From NCBI RefSeq assembly GCF_025398155.2, contig NZ_CP104562.2, positions 3,596,001 to 3,660,000 on the forward strand: a DNA stretch of 64,000 nt, read 5' to 3'. Origin of the DNA: Roseateles amylovorans (lineage in GTDB: Bacteria; Pseudomonadota; Gammaproteobacteria; Burkholderiales; Burkholderiaceae_C). This document shows, piece by piece, positions 47,996 through 59,283 of the stretch. The position numbers and the translations under genes were made by a program. The notes beneath the pieces are model-generated. The model had not been told where the DNA came from, searched no databases, and saw only the letters and a list, made by a program, of their open reading frames with translations. How positions within the stretch are numbered: position 1 is the first letter of the stretch; each line of letters begins with the position of its first letter.

Positions 47996-48787
47996 TCAAC
48001 CACCGATGGACCGCCACTGTGCCATCCACGGCGATAACAGCGGTGAGAGCAACGGCGTAAACACGAGAACAAATCCCAGGATGTTGAGCGACACGCTCAA
48101 CCAGAACACGCGCCGGAAGCGGGGCTTGGCGCTTTTGTGCCGCAGCAATTGCTGTGCCAGAAGCGCACCCGGCCAGCCGCAGAGCAGCGCCAGTCCGTGA
48201 AGCGTGGATTCCTTCACGCGCCAGTGCCCGAGGCGGGCGGCGCGCTTGTCGAGGCCATAGACGATGAAGGTCGCCAGGCTCATGGCCATGTACAGGCCCC
48301 ACAGGCCGTTGGGAATCGGCCAGGCCAGGTGGGTGAGCAGCACCAACGAGGCAAAGACAGGGATCAGCCAGACACCGCCACTCGAGGACGAGGACGATGC
48401 GGATGACGATCCCGGCGACGATCTCGAGGAGGCGCCGGGCTTGCCACCCGCTCCGGCCGCTCCGGCCGATGCACGCGGCCCCGCACCGGAGGCACGCGAA
48501 GAAGCGCCGCGGCCCTTGGCCGAGCGACCGCCAGCCGCCGATGAGGCGGCGCCTGCGGTCGCAGCGGCCTGGGGCTTGGGCTCCAGGCTGAGCACTTTCA
48601 GCGCGCGGGGTTTGCCCTGCGCATCGGTGCCGGGTTCATAGCTGACCCGTTCACCGACAAAGGGGCGGCGCGGCCGCAGCCCGAAAGCCCTTGCATGCGC
48701 AAAGATCTTCGGACCACCGGACGACGGCGCGATGAAGCCGTAGCCCTTCGCGTCGTCCCACTGGACGATTCGCCCTTCCACCCGCAT
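47996..48787 (-). CDS. Cold-shock domain + DUF1294 membrane protein
   Basis: This is a 263-residue fusion. The N-terminal cold-shock OB domain (GRIVQWDDAKGYGFIAPSSGGPKIFAH) keeps the RNP1-like KGYGFI but has a modified RNP2. An Ala/Ser/Gly linker of about 70 residues follows. The C-terminal DUF1294 domain has three hydrophobic segments and the pattern YGLDKRAARLGHWRVKESTLHGLALLCGWPGALLAQQLLRHKSAKPRF. It is an inner-membrane protein presumed to hold a nucleic-acid-binding domain in the cytoplasm. This combination is known in proteobacteria, but its function is unknown. Confidence 0.88.
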   Translation of the reverse strand: MRVEGRIVQWDDAKGYGFIAPSSGGPKIFAHARAFGLRPRRPFVGERVSYEPGTDAQGKPRALKVLSLEPKPQAAATAGAASSAAGGRSAKGRGASSRASGAGPRASAGAAGAGGKPGASSRSSPGSSSASSSSSSGGVWLIPVFASLVLLTHLAWPIPNGLWGLYMAMSLATFIVYGLDKRAARLGHWRVKESTLHGLALLCGWPGALLAQQLLRHKSAKPRFRRVFWLSVSLNILGFVLVFTPLLSPLLSPWMAQWRSIGG

Positions 48788-48869
48788 GCGTCAGGCGCTC
48801 CCGGTGCGTGCCGTCGGCAACTCGAGCCGCGTCTTGATCGGCGTGTTGATCAACGTCTGGCGATGTCGA

Positions 48870-50780
<1,911 letters not shown>

Positions 50781-51233
50781 CTCAAGTCCAAATAAACGCT
50801 CCGGCTGCTGACCGCCATGGGTCGCGCCGAATCGCTGTCCGCCGCTGCAGTGAGTGCACTGTCGGCGGAAGGTAATGTCGCTGGGAGAAAGCTCGCGTCG
50901 TACACCAGAACGCGGACGCGACCGCAGAACGCGGTGCGCAAGGCTGGTGAGGCGCCGGGGAACAGTCAAAGCGACGGCATCGCCGCCGACCGAACCCGAT
51001 GGGCTTGCGGTGCGAGGATCACGGGCTTGCCGTGAGCGCTACGGACCGCAAAGAGGTCAGAGGAGACGTACGAAACATTGCCTCGTAGGGCAATGAAGCT
51101 GCGCAGTATAGCCCCATTCCGGGTTTCCACCTACCCTTTATTGCGAGACGGATTTGGCACGCCGTCCATGGAGACCATCGACCCCGATGGCGGGCGGCCC
51201 GACTCGCGGCGCAAGGGCCGTTCGGGGAAAAAG
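50781..51233. promoter_or_regulatory. Long leader / promoter region of the helicase gene
   Basis: About 450 bases without a supported gene lie between the helicase start and the terminator of the next operon. Cold-inducible RNA helicase genes often have long structured leaders. No specific element could be identified by eye. Confidence 0.35.
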
Positions 51234-51255
51234 AAACGCCCCAATCGGGGCGTTT
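51234..51255 (-). terminator. Terminator, bidirectional in form
   Basis: Stem AAACGCCCC / GGGGCGTTT with loop AATC. On the minus strand it is followed by TTCTTTTTCC, so it terminates the SNF2-like gene that ends at 51371. The plus-strand side also has a TTTT. Confidence 0.85.
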
Positions 51256-51370
51256 TCTCATGGCCGATCTGCCCCCTGATGTCGGGCCGGTTTCGGGCGC
51301 CAGTCTCAAGAGCCGATGTCGCGCCCCGGATCCGAGACGCGGTTTCGAGCCCCGGTTTCAGGGCACGCGG

Positions 51371-54163
51371 TCAGAGCCCTTCCAGCAGCGGCGGCAGCAC
51401 CGCCATCAGCGACTCCAACTGATCGACGTCCAGCCAGGCCGGCGCCGCATCCAGCCAGGCGGGGAACTGCAGGCCCTCGCGCTGCGCCCGCAGCAAGGCC
51501 GCGTCGAGCGATCCCTCGATCAGCAAGAGCGCCGCAGGCACGCCCGCCGCCTCTTCGCCGCAGGCCAGCTCGACGCGATGCGCCAAAGCCTGCGCCTGCC
51601 ATGGCAAGTCGGCATGCACCAGCGCCAGCCGGTCCTCAACCAGCAGGTCCTCGGGCAGGCTGGCCAATGCGTCGTCGCTGGCCAGCAGCACACCCGCCTC
51701 CGCCGCGCGCCAGGCTTGCAGGGTCGCGTCGCGGTCGTTCACCGCATCGCCGGCCCGCAGACGGTAGGCCGGCAAGCGGCGCAACTGTGGCGACTGGGCG
51801 AGGCTGTCCAGCAGGGTTTCGGACCGCGCGCACAGCAGCAACCGCGCGGCGGCCGGCACCGGCGACTGCACCCAGTCCCGGCGCAGCGCGAGCACCGCCT
51901 CCGCCTTGGCCGCCAGAGCCTGACGCGACGCGGGCGGCAGCAGCGCCAGCGCTTCCAGCAATTGCTGCTGCTCGGCCGTGCCGAGGAAGCGCTTCGCCGT
52001 CCAGCGCTCGATCTGCTGACGCAGCTGCTTCAGCGGCGCCTGCGGCAAGCTCGCGCCGGCGGCTTCCAGCCAGATCGGCGTGAGCAACGCCGCCGGGAGT
52101 TCGTCGATCAACTCCCGCTTGCGACGCGACAGCACGATCGCCTCCAGCGCCTCGCGCCGGGCACGCTTGCCGGCATCGGCCGGCAGGGCCTGCCATTGGG
52201 CGAGCGGACCGCGCCGGGCGATGTCCAGCCAGTCGACCCACTCACCCAGCCGCGGGTCGCTGAGCGGCTCCTGCCCAGCGAGCAGCAGCAGATGCGGCGC
52301 TGCCAGGTCGCGGAGCGTCTGCAGTTCGTCCGCGCTCAGCGTTTCGATGCCGTCCACGATCACCAGCGCCGGCGGCTGCTTGATGGCCGGCGGTTTGCCG
52401 GCCGTCGGCGCCGCCAAGGTCAAGCCGGCGGGCACCTCGCCCAGCCAGCGCTGGAAATCTCGCCGCCAGGCGGCATGGGCCGCGGCAGGCGCCACCAACA
52501 GCACCGGGCCGGCGTCGAACAGCTCGCTCCACAGCCGGACCGCAGCGACCGTCGCGCCGCGCTGGCCCAGACCCAGATCGTCAAACACCAGGGCGCGACC
52601 CGCGCAGACCGCAAACAGCGCCGCTTCCCATTGATAGACGGGCAGTTCCTCACCCAACAGCCCGGCCATGGCGGTGCCATCGGCCATCAGCCGCTCCAGG
52701 CGTCGAACCCGGGCCTGCGCATCGCGAGCCCACGCAAGCTGCGGCCATACCGGCGCATCGACCCGCAGCACCACGCCCTGGGCACGAGCGTCGCTGAGCA
52801 AGTGCTGAAGCCAGTCGTGAGAGAACTCCGCATCGACGCGGCCCTCCTCGTCCAACCCGGCCCGCTCGCGCAGGGCCGGCGGCAACTCACGCCCCGGCAC
52901 CCACTGCAGGCGACGTTGCGCCCCGGGCACCAGCCACACCTCGGCTTCGCGCGCCGGCCAGCCGGCCACCAAGGTGCGCAACTGCGCCACACCCAGCAGC
53001 GACACCAGCGCTTCGCCGTGCTCGCATTCGCCATGAGCCGCGTAATCGCCGCAATCGCAGCGCCAGGCATCGGGGCCCAGCAAACGCAGGCGGACGGTGG
53101 CACCGGTCTCGAGGTGATGCAGCTCGTAGTCGCCGAACACGCCGTCGTCCTCACGGGATCCCAGCGCATAACGTGGCGGCTCCGGAGGTGCCGGGGGTTC
53201 GACCTCGAGCTCAACCTCGACCTCGACCTCGACCTCGACCTCCGCTTCGATCACCGGCGCCCGCTCAGCCTCATCGACCATCGCCGCCGACTTCCTGGAC
53301 CGACGGCCGCGCTTGGCCGCGGGTGCCGTCACCGCCTCCTCGGCGGTTGACGCCAGGTCGGCAGTCGCCTCCGAGGTGGCACCCGCCTCATCAACCTGTG
53401 CGTGCGCCCCCGAATGATCAGCCGGATGAATCGGATCGACCGACACGTCCACCGCCTGCAGCGCAGCCCCGCGCTTGCGGGCTGGACGCTTGCGGCCCGG
53501 CGACACCGGTGCGGCAACAGGCACTTCAGCGGCTTCCGATTCGTCTGCCGCGTCGGACGCCGGGATGGTTTCCATCCATTCGGTGGGCGCAAAGGCCGTT
53601 GGGCTCTCCGCCACCTCCGACTCAGCGGGCAGCGCCACCAGCTCGACCTCCGCAGTCCGTGAGCGGCCGGCCCGCTTGCGAGCGGGCTTGGCGGACGGAA
53701 TGGGCGCCTCGATGACAGGCTCGCTCAGCTCACTCCGCTCAACCGCCCCGCTCATCGGAGCCGACGCCGTCGGCTCGATCAACGCAACGGTCTCGGTCCC
53801 CAAGGCCGACGGGGTCTTCCGGCTGGACTTGGCCGCCGCGGCGGGCTTGGCGGCCGCAGCGGGCTTGGCGGCCGCAGCGGGCTTGGCGGCCGCATCAGCG
53901 CGCCGGCCACGCGGCTTGGCGACCGGCGGAACGTCGACGGCCGGAGGTGCATCGGGGGCATCGTCCTCGGCCATCAAGGCCTGGAAGACGTCGTTGAGTG
54001 CGCCGTCGACATCGAGCGGCGCCAGCGAGGCGGTCGCGCTCGGCGACTCGACGCCCGCGTCGGACGCGAGGTCCTCGCGGCCTTCGATCGGGCTCGTGGC
54101 GGACGTGTCAGCCTCGCGGGGCTTGCGCGCCGTCGGGCGGCGCCGGTTGGGTGTGGTGGTCAT
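51371..54163 (-). CDS. Degenerate SNF2-like protein with SWIM-type zinc motif
   Basis: This is a 930-residue protein. Residues 1-345 are low-complexity, Ala/Pro/Lys/Glu-rich, with a repeated PAAAAK unit and an (Glu-Val)n run. A CxCx(n)CxH SWIM-like zinc motif follows (Cys369, Cys371; CDCGDYAAHGECEH). The C-terminal half follows the SNF2 ATPase plan (YQWEAALFAVCAGRALVFDDLGLG... LLVAPAAAHAAWRRDFQRWLGE). However, the Walker A GKT is replaced (DLGLGQRGAT near residue 530) and the DEAH box reads VIVDGIETL, so ATP hydrolysis is doubtful. The open frame is intact and coding-like, so it is not simply a pseudogene. The ATG at 54163 lies 56 bases inside the upstream pabBC gene. Confidence 0.7.
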   Translation of the reverse strand: MTTTPNRRRPTARKPREADTSATSPIEGREDLASDAGVESPSATASLAPLDVDGALNDVFQALMAEDDAPDAPPAVDVPPVAKPRGRRADAAAKPAAAAKPAAAAKPAAAAKSSRKTPSALGTETVALIEPTASAPMSGAVERSELSEPVIEAPIPSAKPARKRAGRSRTAEVELVALPAESEVAESPTAFAPTEWMETIPASDAADESEAAEVPVAAPVSPGRKRPARKRGAALQAVDVSVDPIHPADHSGAHAQVDEAGATSEATADLASTAEEAVTAPAAKRGRRSRKSAAMVDEAERAPVIEAEVEVEVEVEVELEVEPPAPPEPPRYALGSREDDGVFGDYELHHLETGATVRLRLLGPDAWRCDCGDYAAHGECEHGEALVSLLGVAQLRTLVAGWPAREAEVWLVPGAQRRLQWVPGRELPPALRERAGLDEEGRVDAEFSHDWLQHLLSDARAQGVVLRVDAPVWPQLAWARDAQARVRRLERLMADGTAMAGLLGEELPVYQWEAALFAVCAGRALVFDDLGLGQRGATVAAVRLWSELFDAGPVLLVAPAAAHAAWRRDFQRWLGEVPAGLTLAAPTAGKPPAIKQPPALVIVDGIETLSADELQTLRDLAAPHLLLLAGQEPLSDPRLGEWVDWLDIARRGPLAQWQALPADAGKRARREALEAIVLSRRKRELIDELPAALLTPIWLEAAGASLPQAPLKQLRQQIERWTAKRFLGTAEQQQLLEALALLPPASRQALAAKAEAVLALRRDWVQSPVPAAARLLLCARSETLLDSLAQSPQLRRLPAYRLRAGDAVNDRDATLQAWRAAEAGVLLASDDALASLPEDLLVEDRLALVHADLPWQAQALAHRVELACGEEAAGVPAALLLIEGSLDAALLRAQREGLQFPAWLDAAPAWLDVDQLESLMAVLPPLLEGL
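53201..53242. repeat. Hexamer repeat GACCTC (~7 units)
   Basis: Tandem GACCTC-type hexamers (GAGGTC on the coding strand) encode the (Glu-Val)n run just before the SWIM-like motif of the SNF2-like protein. Confidence 0.9.
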
Positions 54164-56108
54164 GAAATTCCTCGTGCAGCAGCCGCGCTTCGCGCCAGCC
54201 CCGCACGCTGTTGAAGATGGCGAGCGCATGGGCCCGCCGCAGATCGTTGATCAGGAGCCGGGACTCGCGAATGCGGCCCTGCTCCAGCAATTCCTCCCGC
54301 ATCACACCCGGCAGGAGCCCGGCGGCCGCCCGCGGCGTGAGCCAGGGCGCGTCGGGACCGTCCAGTTGCACGGCGAGATTGGTCAGGCAGCCTTCGGTCA
54401 GCTCCCCGTCCCGGTTGTGAAGCAACACATCGAAGCAATCGGCCGGTTTGCGGTCCAGGAACGCCTGGTACACCTCGCGCCGTGTGGTCTTGTGTTGAAA
54501 GAACTCAGCATCGGGCCCGCGTGTGTCGACGGGCCGGTCCGCCAGTGTGATCCAGAGCGGCGCCAGCGCGGTGGCTTCGGTCACGGGCAAGGGCCGAACT
54601 TCATCGCTGATGTCGCCCTGCCGCGTCACCGTCAGACGCACACGCCAACTGCCCTGCGGATGGGCCGCAGCAATCGAGCGCAACCGGGCCCGCACCGCGT
54701 CCAGGGAGGCATGAAGGCCGAAGTGCCGCACGGTGCGGGACAGGCGTGAGAGATGGCGATCCTCACGGGCAAACCGGCCGTCGTCCAGCCGCAGGGTTTC
54801 CAGCGCCGCGATCGGCGCCTGGGCCCGGGACAGGAACCGCGACTTCGCCCGCCATTCGTCGATCTCCGGCTGAGGCTCGGCATCCAGCGTGATGCCGCTA
54901 CCGACGCCGCAGGTGAGCACCGCACCGCGCTGCGTGACGGTGCGGATCGGCACATTGAAGGTGGCGACGCCGCCGGGCTGCATCACCCCCAGGGCACCGC
55001 AGTACCAACCGCGCTCGGCAGGCTCCAGCTCGTCGATGACCTGCATCGCGCGACGTTTGGGCGCGCCCGTGACCGAGCCACACGGAAACAGCGCGGCCAT
55101 GAGCTCATCCAGACCCAGGCCTGTGCGGCTCACGGCGCTGATGGTGGAGGTCATCTGCCAGACGGTGGGCAGGGCATGAAGCTCGAACAGACGAGGCACG
55201 CGCACCGAGCCGGTCACCGCCACGCGCGACAGGTCATTGCGCAGCAGGTCCACGATCATCAGGTTCTCGGCGCGTTCCTTCGGACTGGTGCGCAGATAGG
55301 CCTGGGCGGCCTCATCATCCGCGCGGTCGCGGCCCCGCGGCGCCGTGCCCTTCATCGGCTGGGCCGACAGCAGCCAGGTATGCACCGCCGTCGGTTCTTC
55401 CGGCAACGGGCGCCAGTCGAAGAACAGCTCGGGCGACACGCTGGCGACCGCGCGCGCACGGGCAGGTCGGTCGGCATCGGGCAGGTGATGTTCATCGGCA
55501 TGCCCGCGCTGCGTCTCACCGCCCTCCTCGCCCGGTGCCTGCGGCTCGTCGGACAGGCGCAGCATCAGCGAGAACCCGCCCGGCTGCGCCGCATGCAGCG
55601 CGAAGAAATAGTCCGACAGCTCGAACGCCGGCCCGGCTTCGGCCATGAGCCGCGTCGTCAGATTGACCTGGTAGCAGTCGCCCGCGCGGATGTAGTCGCG
55701 GATGCGCGCCACCTGGGACTGCTCATCGGCCTCCGACTGGGCGTCGCGCCAAGGCGAGAGGTCGTGTGCGCGCTCCTCGATCTCCGCCGGCCAGGGGGCG
55801 GGCGCGTCGCGCCAGACGGCGAATTCCGCCAGCGGCTCGCCGGATGTCTGCGGGCGCGATGGCAGCGAGGCATCCAGTGCGGCGGCCGCCTCGTAGCGCA
55901 GGCCGCCGAGCACCCAGGCGCCCTCGCGCGCGGCGTCATGCGCCTGGCGCAGCACCTCGCGCAGGGACGTTGCATCGCGGGCCACCAGGCGCCGATCGGG
56001 CGCGACGAAATAGGCGCCGCGCAGACGCTCGCCGTCCTCGCGCGCCAGTGGATGTCGCGGAAAGTCGAAAGCCGCCCACAACAGGCTGGGGCGGCGCACC
56101 GTCGTCAT
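54108..56108 (-). CDS. pabB: Aminodeoxychorismate synthase I / lyase fusion (PabBC)
   Basis: This is a 666-residue bifunctional enzyme of folate synthesis. Residues ~1-430 are PabB (chorismate-binding domain: GDCYQVNLTTRL, PMKGTAPRGRD, ENLMIVDLLRNDLSRV, FPCGSVTGAPKRRAM), which aminates chorismate. Residues ~445-650 are PabC-like, a PLP-dependent lyase of fold type IV (LETLRLDDGRF, GELTEGCLTNLAVQ, LLPGVMREELLEQG) that releases 4-aminobenzoate. The fusion is common in betaproteobacteria. An insertion of acidic residues lies near 195-220. It is seven bases downstream of orn. Confidence 0.9.
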   Translation of the reverse strand: MTTVRRPSLLWAAFDFPRHPLAREDGERLRGAYFVAPDRRLVARDATSLREVLRQAHDAAREGAWVLGGLRYEAAAALDASLPSRPQTSGEPLAEFAVWRDAPAPWPAEIEERAHDLSPWRDAQSEADEQSQVARIRDYIRAGDCYQVNLTTRLMAEAGPAFELSDYFFALHAAQPGGFSLMLRLSDEPQAPGEEGGETQRGHADEHHLPDADRPARARAVASVSPELFFDWRPLPEEPTAVHTWLLSAQPMKGTAPRGRDRADDEAAQAYLRTSPKERAENLMIVDLLRNDLSRVAVTGSVRVPRLFELHALPTVWQMTSTISAVSRTGLGLDELMAALFPCGSVTGAPKRRAMQVIDELEPAERGWYCGALGVMQPGGVATFNVPIRTVTQRGAVLTCGVGSGITLDAEPQPEIDEWRAKSRFLSRAQAPIAALETLRLDDGRFAREDRHLSRLSRTVRHFGLHASLDAVRARLRSIAAAHPQGSWRVRLTVTRQGDISDEVRPLPVTEATALAPLWITLADRPVDTRGPDAEFFQHKTTRREVYQAFLDRKPADCFDVLLHNRDGELTEGCLTNLAVQLDGPDAPWLTPRAAAGLLPGVMREELLEQGRIRESRLLINDLRRAHALAIFNSVRGWREARLLHEEFHDHHTQPAPPDGAQAPRG

Positions 56109-56115
56109 GGCGGTC

Positions 56116-56697
56116 TCAGTCGAGCTTGAGGAAGGTCTCGCGGTAGTGGATCAGTTCGTCGATCGACTCATGGATGTCGGCCAGCGCGGTGTGCTTCTGG
56201 GCCTTCTTGAAGCCATCCATCGCGGCCGGCTTCCAACGACGCGCCAGTTCCTTGAGCGTGGAGACATCCAGGTTGCGGTAGTGGAAGAAGTCTTCCAGCT
56301 TGGGCATGTAGTTGGCCAGGAAGCGGCGGTCCTGGCAGATCGAGTTGCCGCACATCGGCGACTTGTTGGCCGGGATGTAGGCCTTGAGGAACTCGATGAC
56401 GCGGGCTTCGGCCTCTTCCTCGCTGATGGTGGACGCCTTGACCCGGTCGATCAGGCCGCTCTTGCCGTGGGTGCCCTTGTTCCAGGCATCCATCTTGTCC
56501 AGCGTCTCATCGCTCTGGTGGACCGCGAAGACCGGCCCTTCCACCCGGACCGTGAGTTGCGGGTCAGTCACCACGACCGCAATCTCGATGATGCGGTCCT
56601 GATCCGGGAACAGGCCGGTCATTTCCAGGTCGATCCAGATCAGGTTCTGATCATTCAGTGCCAGCGTGCTGCCAGCGGTCAGGGTGTCGCTACTCAT
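56116..56697 (-). CDS. orn: Oligoribonuclease
   Basis: Orn (193 residues) is a 3'-5' exonuclease that degrades RNA dinucleotides and short oligos, including the linear product of c-di-GMP breakdown. The DEDDh motifs are visible: IWIDLEMTGL (Asp, Glu), GNSICQDRRFLANYMPKLEDFFHYR (Asp) and HTALADIHESIDEL (His, Asp). It is slightly longer than E. coli Orn because of about 15 extra N-terminal residues. It is divergent from the M48 protease gene and lies upstream of pabBC in the same direction. Confidence 0.97.
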   Translation of the reverse strand: MSSDTLTAGSTLALNDQNLIWIDLEMTGLFPDQDRIIEIAVVVTDPQLTVRVEGPVFAVHQSDETLDKMDAWNKGTHGKSGLIDRVKASTISEEEAEARVIEFLKAYIPANKSPMCGNSICQDRRFLANYMPKLEDFFHYRNLDVSTLKELARRWKPAAMDGFKKAQKHTALADIHESIDELIHYRETFLKLD

Positions 56698-56821
56698 TGT
56701 GTGTGTCCTTGAACGTGGGCGCGATTGTCGCCGACGCCAGCGCTGCCGCGAACCCGGTTTCCCCTTCGCAGATGCGCCTTTCCCTCCCGACGCACGGCGG
56801 CGAACACCCTACACTCCCGCC

Positions 56822-58165
56822 ATGCATGCACTCACCGCGACGCCCGCCGTCGCCTTCCCGCACGACTTGCCGCCTCTGGCGCTGAGCCTGGCCTTCGCGG
56901 CGGCGGTGGCCGCCTCCTTCCTGATCAAGCTGTGGCTGTCTTCGCGACAGATGCGGCATGTGGCCCTGCACCGGGCGGCCGTCCCGGCGGCATTTGTGGG
57001 CACGGTGCCGCTGTCGGCGCACCAGAAGGCGGCGGACTACACCCTGGCCCGGGGTCGCATCGGCACGCTGCATCTGGCCTTCGACACCTTGCTGCTGATC
57101 GGCTGGACCTTGCTCGGCGGCTTGGATCTGCTCAATCGCTGGACGCTGTCCTGGTTGCCCGATCTCGGACCGATGGGCTATCAGATCGCGCTGCTGACGG
57201 CCTTTGCACTGCTGTCCGGCTTGCTGGACCTGCCCTGGTCGGTCTACAACACCTTCCGGCTGGAAGAGCGCTTCGGCTTCAATCGGACCACGGTGCGGCT
57301 GTTCATCCTCGACGGTCTCAAGGGCCTGGCCGTCGGCGCGGCACTCGGCCTGCCGATCGCGGCCCTGATCCTGTGGCTGATGGGTGCCGCCGGCAGCGCC
57401 TGGTGGCTGTGGGCCTGGGGCGCGTGGATGGGCTTCAATCTGCTGATGCTGGTGATCTACCCCACGGTGATCGCACCGCTGTTCAACAAGTTCGAGCCGT
57501 TGAACGATGTCACCCTGCGTGAGCGCGTCGAAGCGCTGATGACCCGCTGCGGCTTCGCCGCCAAGGGCCTGTTCGTGATGGACGGCAGCCGGCGCTCGGC
57601 GCACGGCAACGCCTATTTCACCGGTCTGGGCGCTTCCAAGCGGGTGGTGTTCTTCGACACCTTGCTGGCGCGGCTCAATCCCGCCGAAGTGGAGGCGGTG
57701 CTCGCGCACGAACTCGGTCACTTCAAGCGGCGCCATGTGCTGCAGCGCATGGTGCTGATGTTCCTGTTGAGTCTGCTGGGCTTTGCCCTGCTGGGCTGGC
57801 TGAGCGGCCAGGCCAGTTTCTATCTGTCGCTTGGGGTGCGTCCGAATCTGGATGCGCCCAACGACGCGCTGGCACTGATGCTGTTCATGTTCGCCCTGCC
57901 CCCTTTCACTTATTTCCTGACGCCCCTGATGTCCTACTGGTCTCGCAAGCATGAATTCGAAGCCGATGCCTATGCCTGCGAGCAGGCCAGCGGCCAGGAC
58001 CTGTCCGCTGCGCTGCTCAAGCTGCATGAAGACAATGCCGGCACGTTGACGCCCGATCCGTTGTTTGCGCGGGTCTACTACTCGCATCCACCGGCGAGCG
58101 AGCGCCTGGCGGCGATCGCGCAACGTGCGGCCTCGCCGCAGGTCCTGGCGGGACGCCCGGCATGA
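56822..58165 (+). CDS. M48 family metalloprotease (Ste24-like)
   Basis: This is a 447-residue zinc metallopeptidase of the inner membrane, CAAX-prenyl-protease/Ste24 type. It has hydrophobic segments near residues 15-35, 90-145 and 185-215, then the zinc motif HELGH (His296, Glu297, His300) in VLAHELGHFKRRH. The distal metal ligand Glu is in KHEFEADAYACEQ. SDGSRRSAHGNAYFTGLGASKRVVFFDTLL precedes it and is typical. In bacteria it is a membrane quality-control protease. The start at 56822 gives a family-like N-terminus; upstream codons overlap the divergent orn gene. The stop overlaps rsgA (ATGA). Confidence 0.92.
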   Translation: MHALTATPAVAFPHDLPPLALSLAFAAAVAASFLIKLWLSSRQMRHVALHRAAVPAAFVGTVPLSAHQKAADYTLARGRIGTLHLAFDTLLLIGWTLLGGLDLLNRWTLSWLPDLGPMGYQIALLTAFALLSGLLDLPWSVYNTFRLEERFGFNRTTVRLFILDGLKGLAVGAALGLPIAALILWLMGAAGSAWWLWAWGAWMGFNLLMLVIYPTVIAPLFNKFEPLNDVTLRERVEALMTRCGFAAKGLFVMDGSRRSAHGNAYFTGLGASKRVVFFDTLLARLNPAEVEAVLAHELGHFKRRHVLQRMVLMFLLSLLGFALLGWLSGQASFYLSLGVRPNLDAPNDALALMLFMFALPPFTYFLTPLMSYWSRKHEFEADAYACEQASGQDLSAALLKLHEDNAGTLTPDPLFARVYYSHPPASERLAAIAQRAASPQVLAGRPA

Positions 58166-59070
58166 GCAGCGCGGACACCCGAATCGGCCTGGTGGTGCGC
58201 GGCCATGGCCGTCACTATCTGATCGAGGATGAAGACGGCGTGCGGGTGCACTGCCTGACGCGCGGCAAGAAGAGTGATTGCGTGGTCGGCGACCGGGTTC
58301 GCTGGAAGCGCAGCAGCGACCATGAGGGCGTGATCGAATCGGTCGAGCCCCGGCGCAACCTGCTGTTCCGGCAGGACGAATGGAAGACCAAGAGCTTCGC
58401 GGCCAACCTGGACCGCCTGCTGATTTTGGTGGCGGTCGATCCTCAATTCTCGGAATCGCAGCTCACCCGCGCCCTGATCGCGGCAGAAAGCGCCGGCATC
58501 GCAGCGGAGATCATCCTCAACAAGACCGACCTGCCGGGCGCGAACGCGGCCCGGGAACGCCTGGCGCCGTACCGTGCCATGGGCATTTCGGTGCTGGAAC
58601 TCAGCTTGAAGGGCCAGAAGGACGCGTCGCGCGCGGCCCTGAGTCCGCTGCTGGAAGGCCAGGCGACCTTGGTGCTGGGGCCGAGCGGCACGGGCAAGAG
58701 CACCCTGATCAATCTGCTGATCCCGGACGCGCAGGCGCAGGTGGGCGAGATCTCCCATGCGCTCAACTCCGGCCGGCACACGACGACCACCACCCAGTGG
58801 TATTGGATCGACAGTGAGCGCAAGAGCGCCCTGCTCGATTCACCGGGCTTCCAGGAATTCGGATTGAGGCAGATCTCGGCTCCCAACCTGGCGAGCTACA
58901 TGGCCGACTTCAAGCCTTATCTGGGCGACTGCCGCTTCCACAACTGCAGCCATCGGCATGAACCGGGCTGCGCGGTGCTGACTGCGCTGGAGGCGGGCAA
59001 GATCAGCCCGTCGCGCTATCGGATCTACGACGAGCTCTGGAACGAACTGAGCAGCCCGCCGAAGTATTGA
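58162..59070 (+). CDS. rsgA: Ribosome small-subunit-dependent GTPase A
   Basis: RsgA (302 residues) is a circularly permuted GTPase that releases factors during late 30S assembly. It has the N-terminal OB domain, then G4 (LNKTDL), followed by G1 (GPSGTGKSTLINLL) and the G3 region (DSPGFQEFGL). The C-terminal zinc domain is CRFHNCSHRHEPGCAV (Cys, Cys, His, Cys). It is coupled to the M48 gene by a four-base overlap, a common arrangement with orn nearby in Burkholderiales. Confidence 0.96.
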   Translation: MSSADTRIGLVVRGHGRHYLIEDEDGVRVHCLTRGKKSDCVVGDRVRWKRSSDHEGVIESVEPRRNLLFRQDEWKTKSFAANLDRLLILVAVDPQFSESQLTRALIAAESAGIAAEIILNKTDLPGANAARERLAPYRAMGISVLELSLKGQKDASRAALSPLLEGQATLVLGPSGTGKSTLINLLIPDAQAQVGEISHALNSGRHTTTTTQWYWIDSERKSALLDSPGFQEFGLRQISAPNLASYMADFKPYLGDCRFHNCSHRHEPGCAVLTALEAGKISPSRYRIYDELWNELSSPPKY

Positions 59071-59181
59071 AACTGACGGCGTCATGAAGCTCGCCGCTGA
59101 GTGAATGCCCGAACCGAAGACAAGTTGAGGCCCGGAGCCGGAGCCGGAGCCGAGCGCGCGACCAGCGCCAAGGCAGCGACC

Positions 59182-59220
59182 GAGATCGAGACCGAGATCG
59201 AGACCGAGCGCGAGCGCGAG
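59182..59220. repeat. Hexamer repeats GAGATC/GAGACC/GAGCGC
   Basis: Six or more tandem hexamers of the form GAGNNC lie in the intergenic region after rsgA. The same hexamer family encodes the (Thr-Glu)n and (Glu-Val)n runs elsewhere in the window. Confidence 0.85.
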
Positions 59221-59283
59221 AGCCAGATCAGAATCGAGACGATTGGTAGATTTGGCAAAGGCCCGATCCACTCGGTGATTCGA

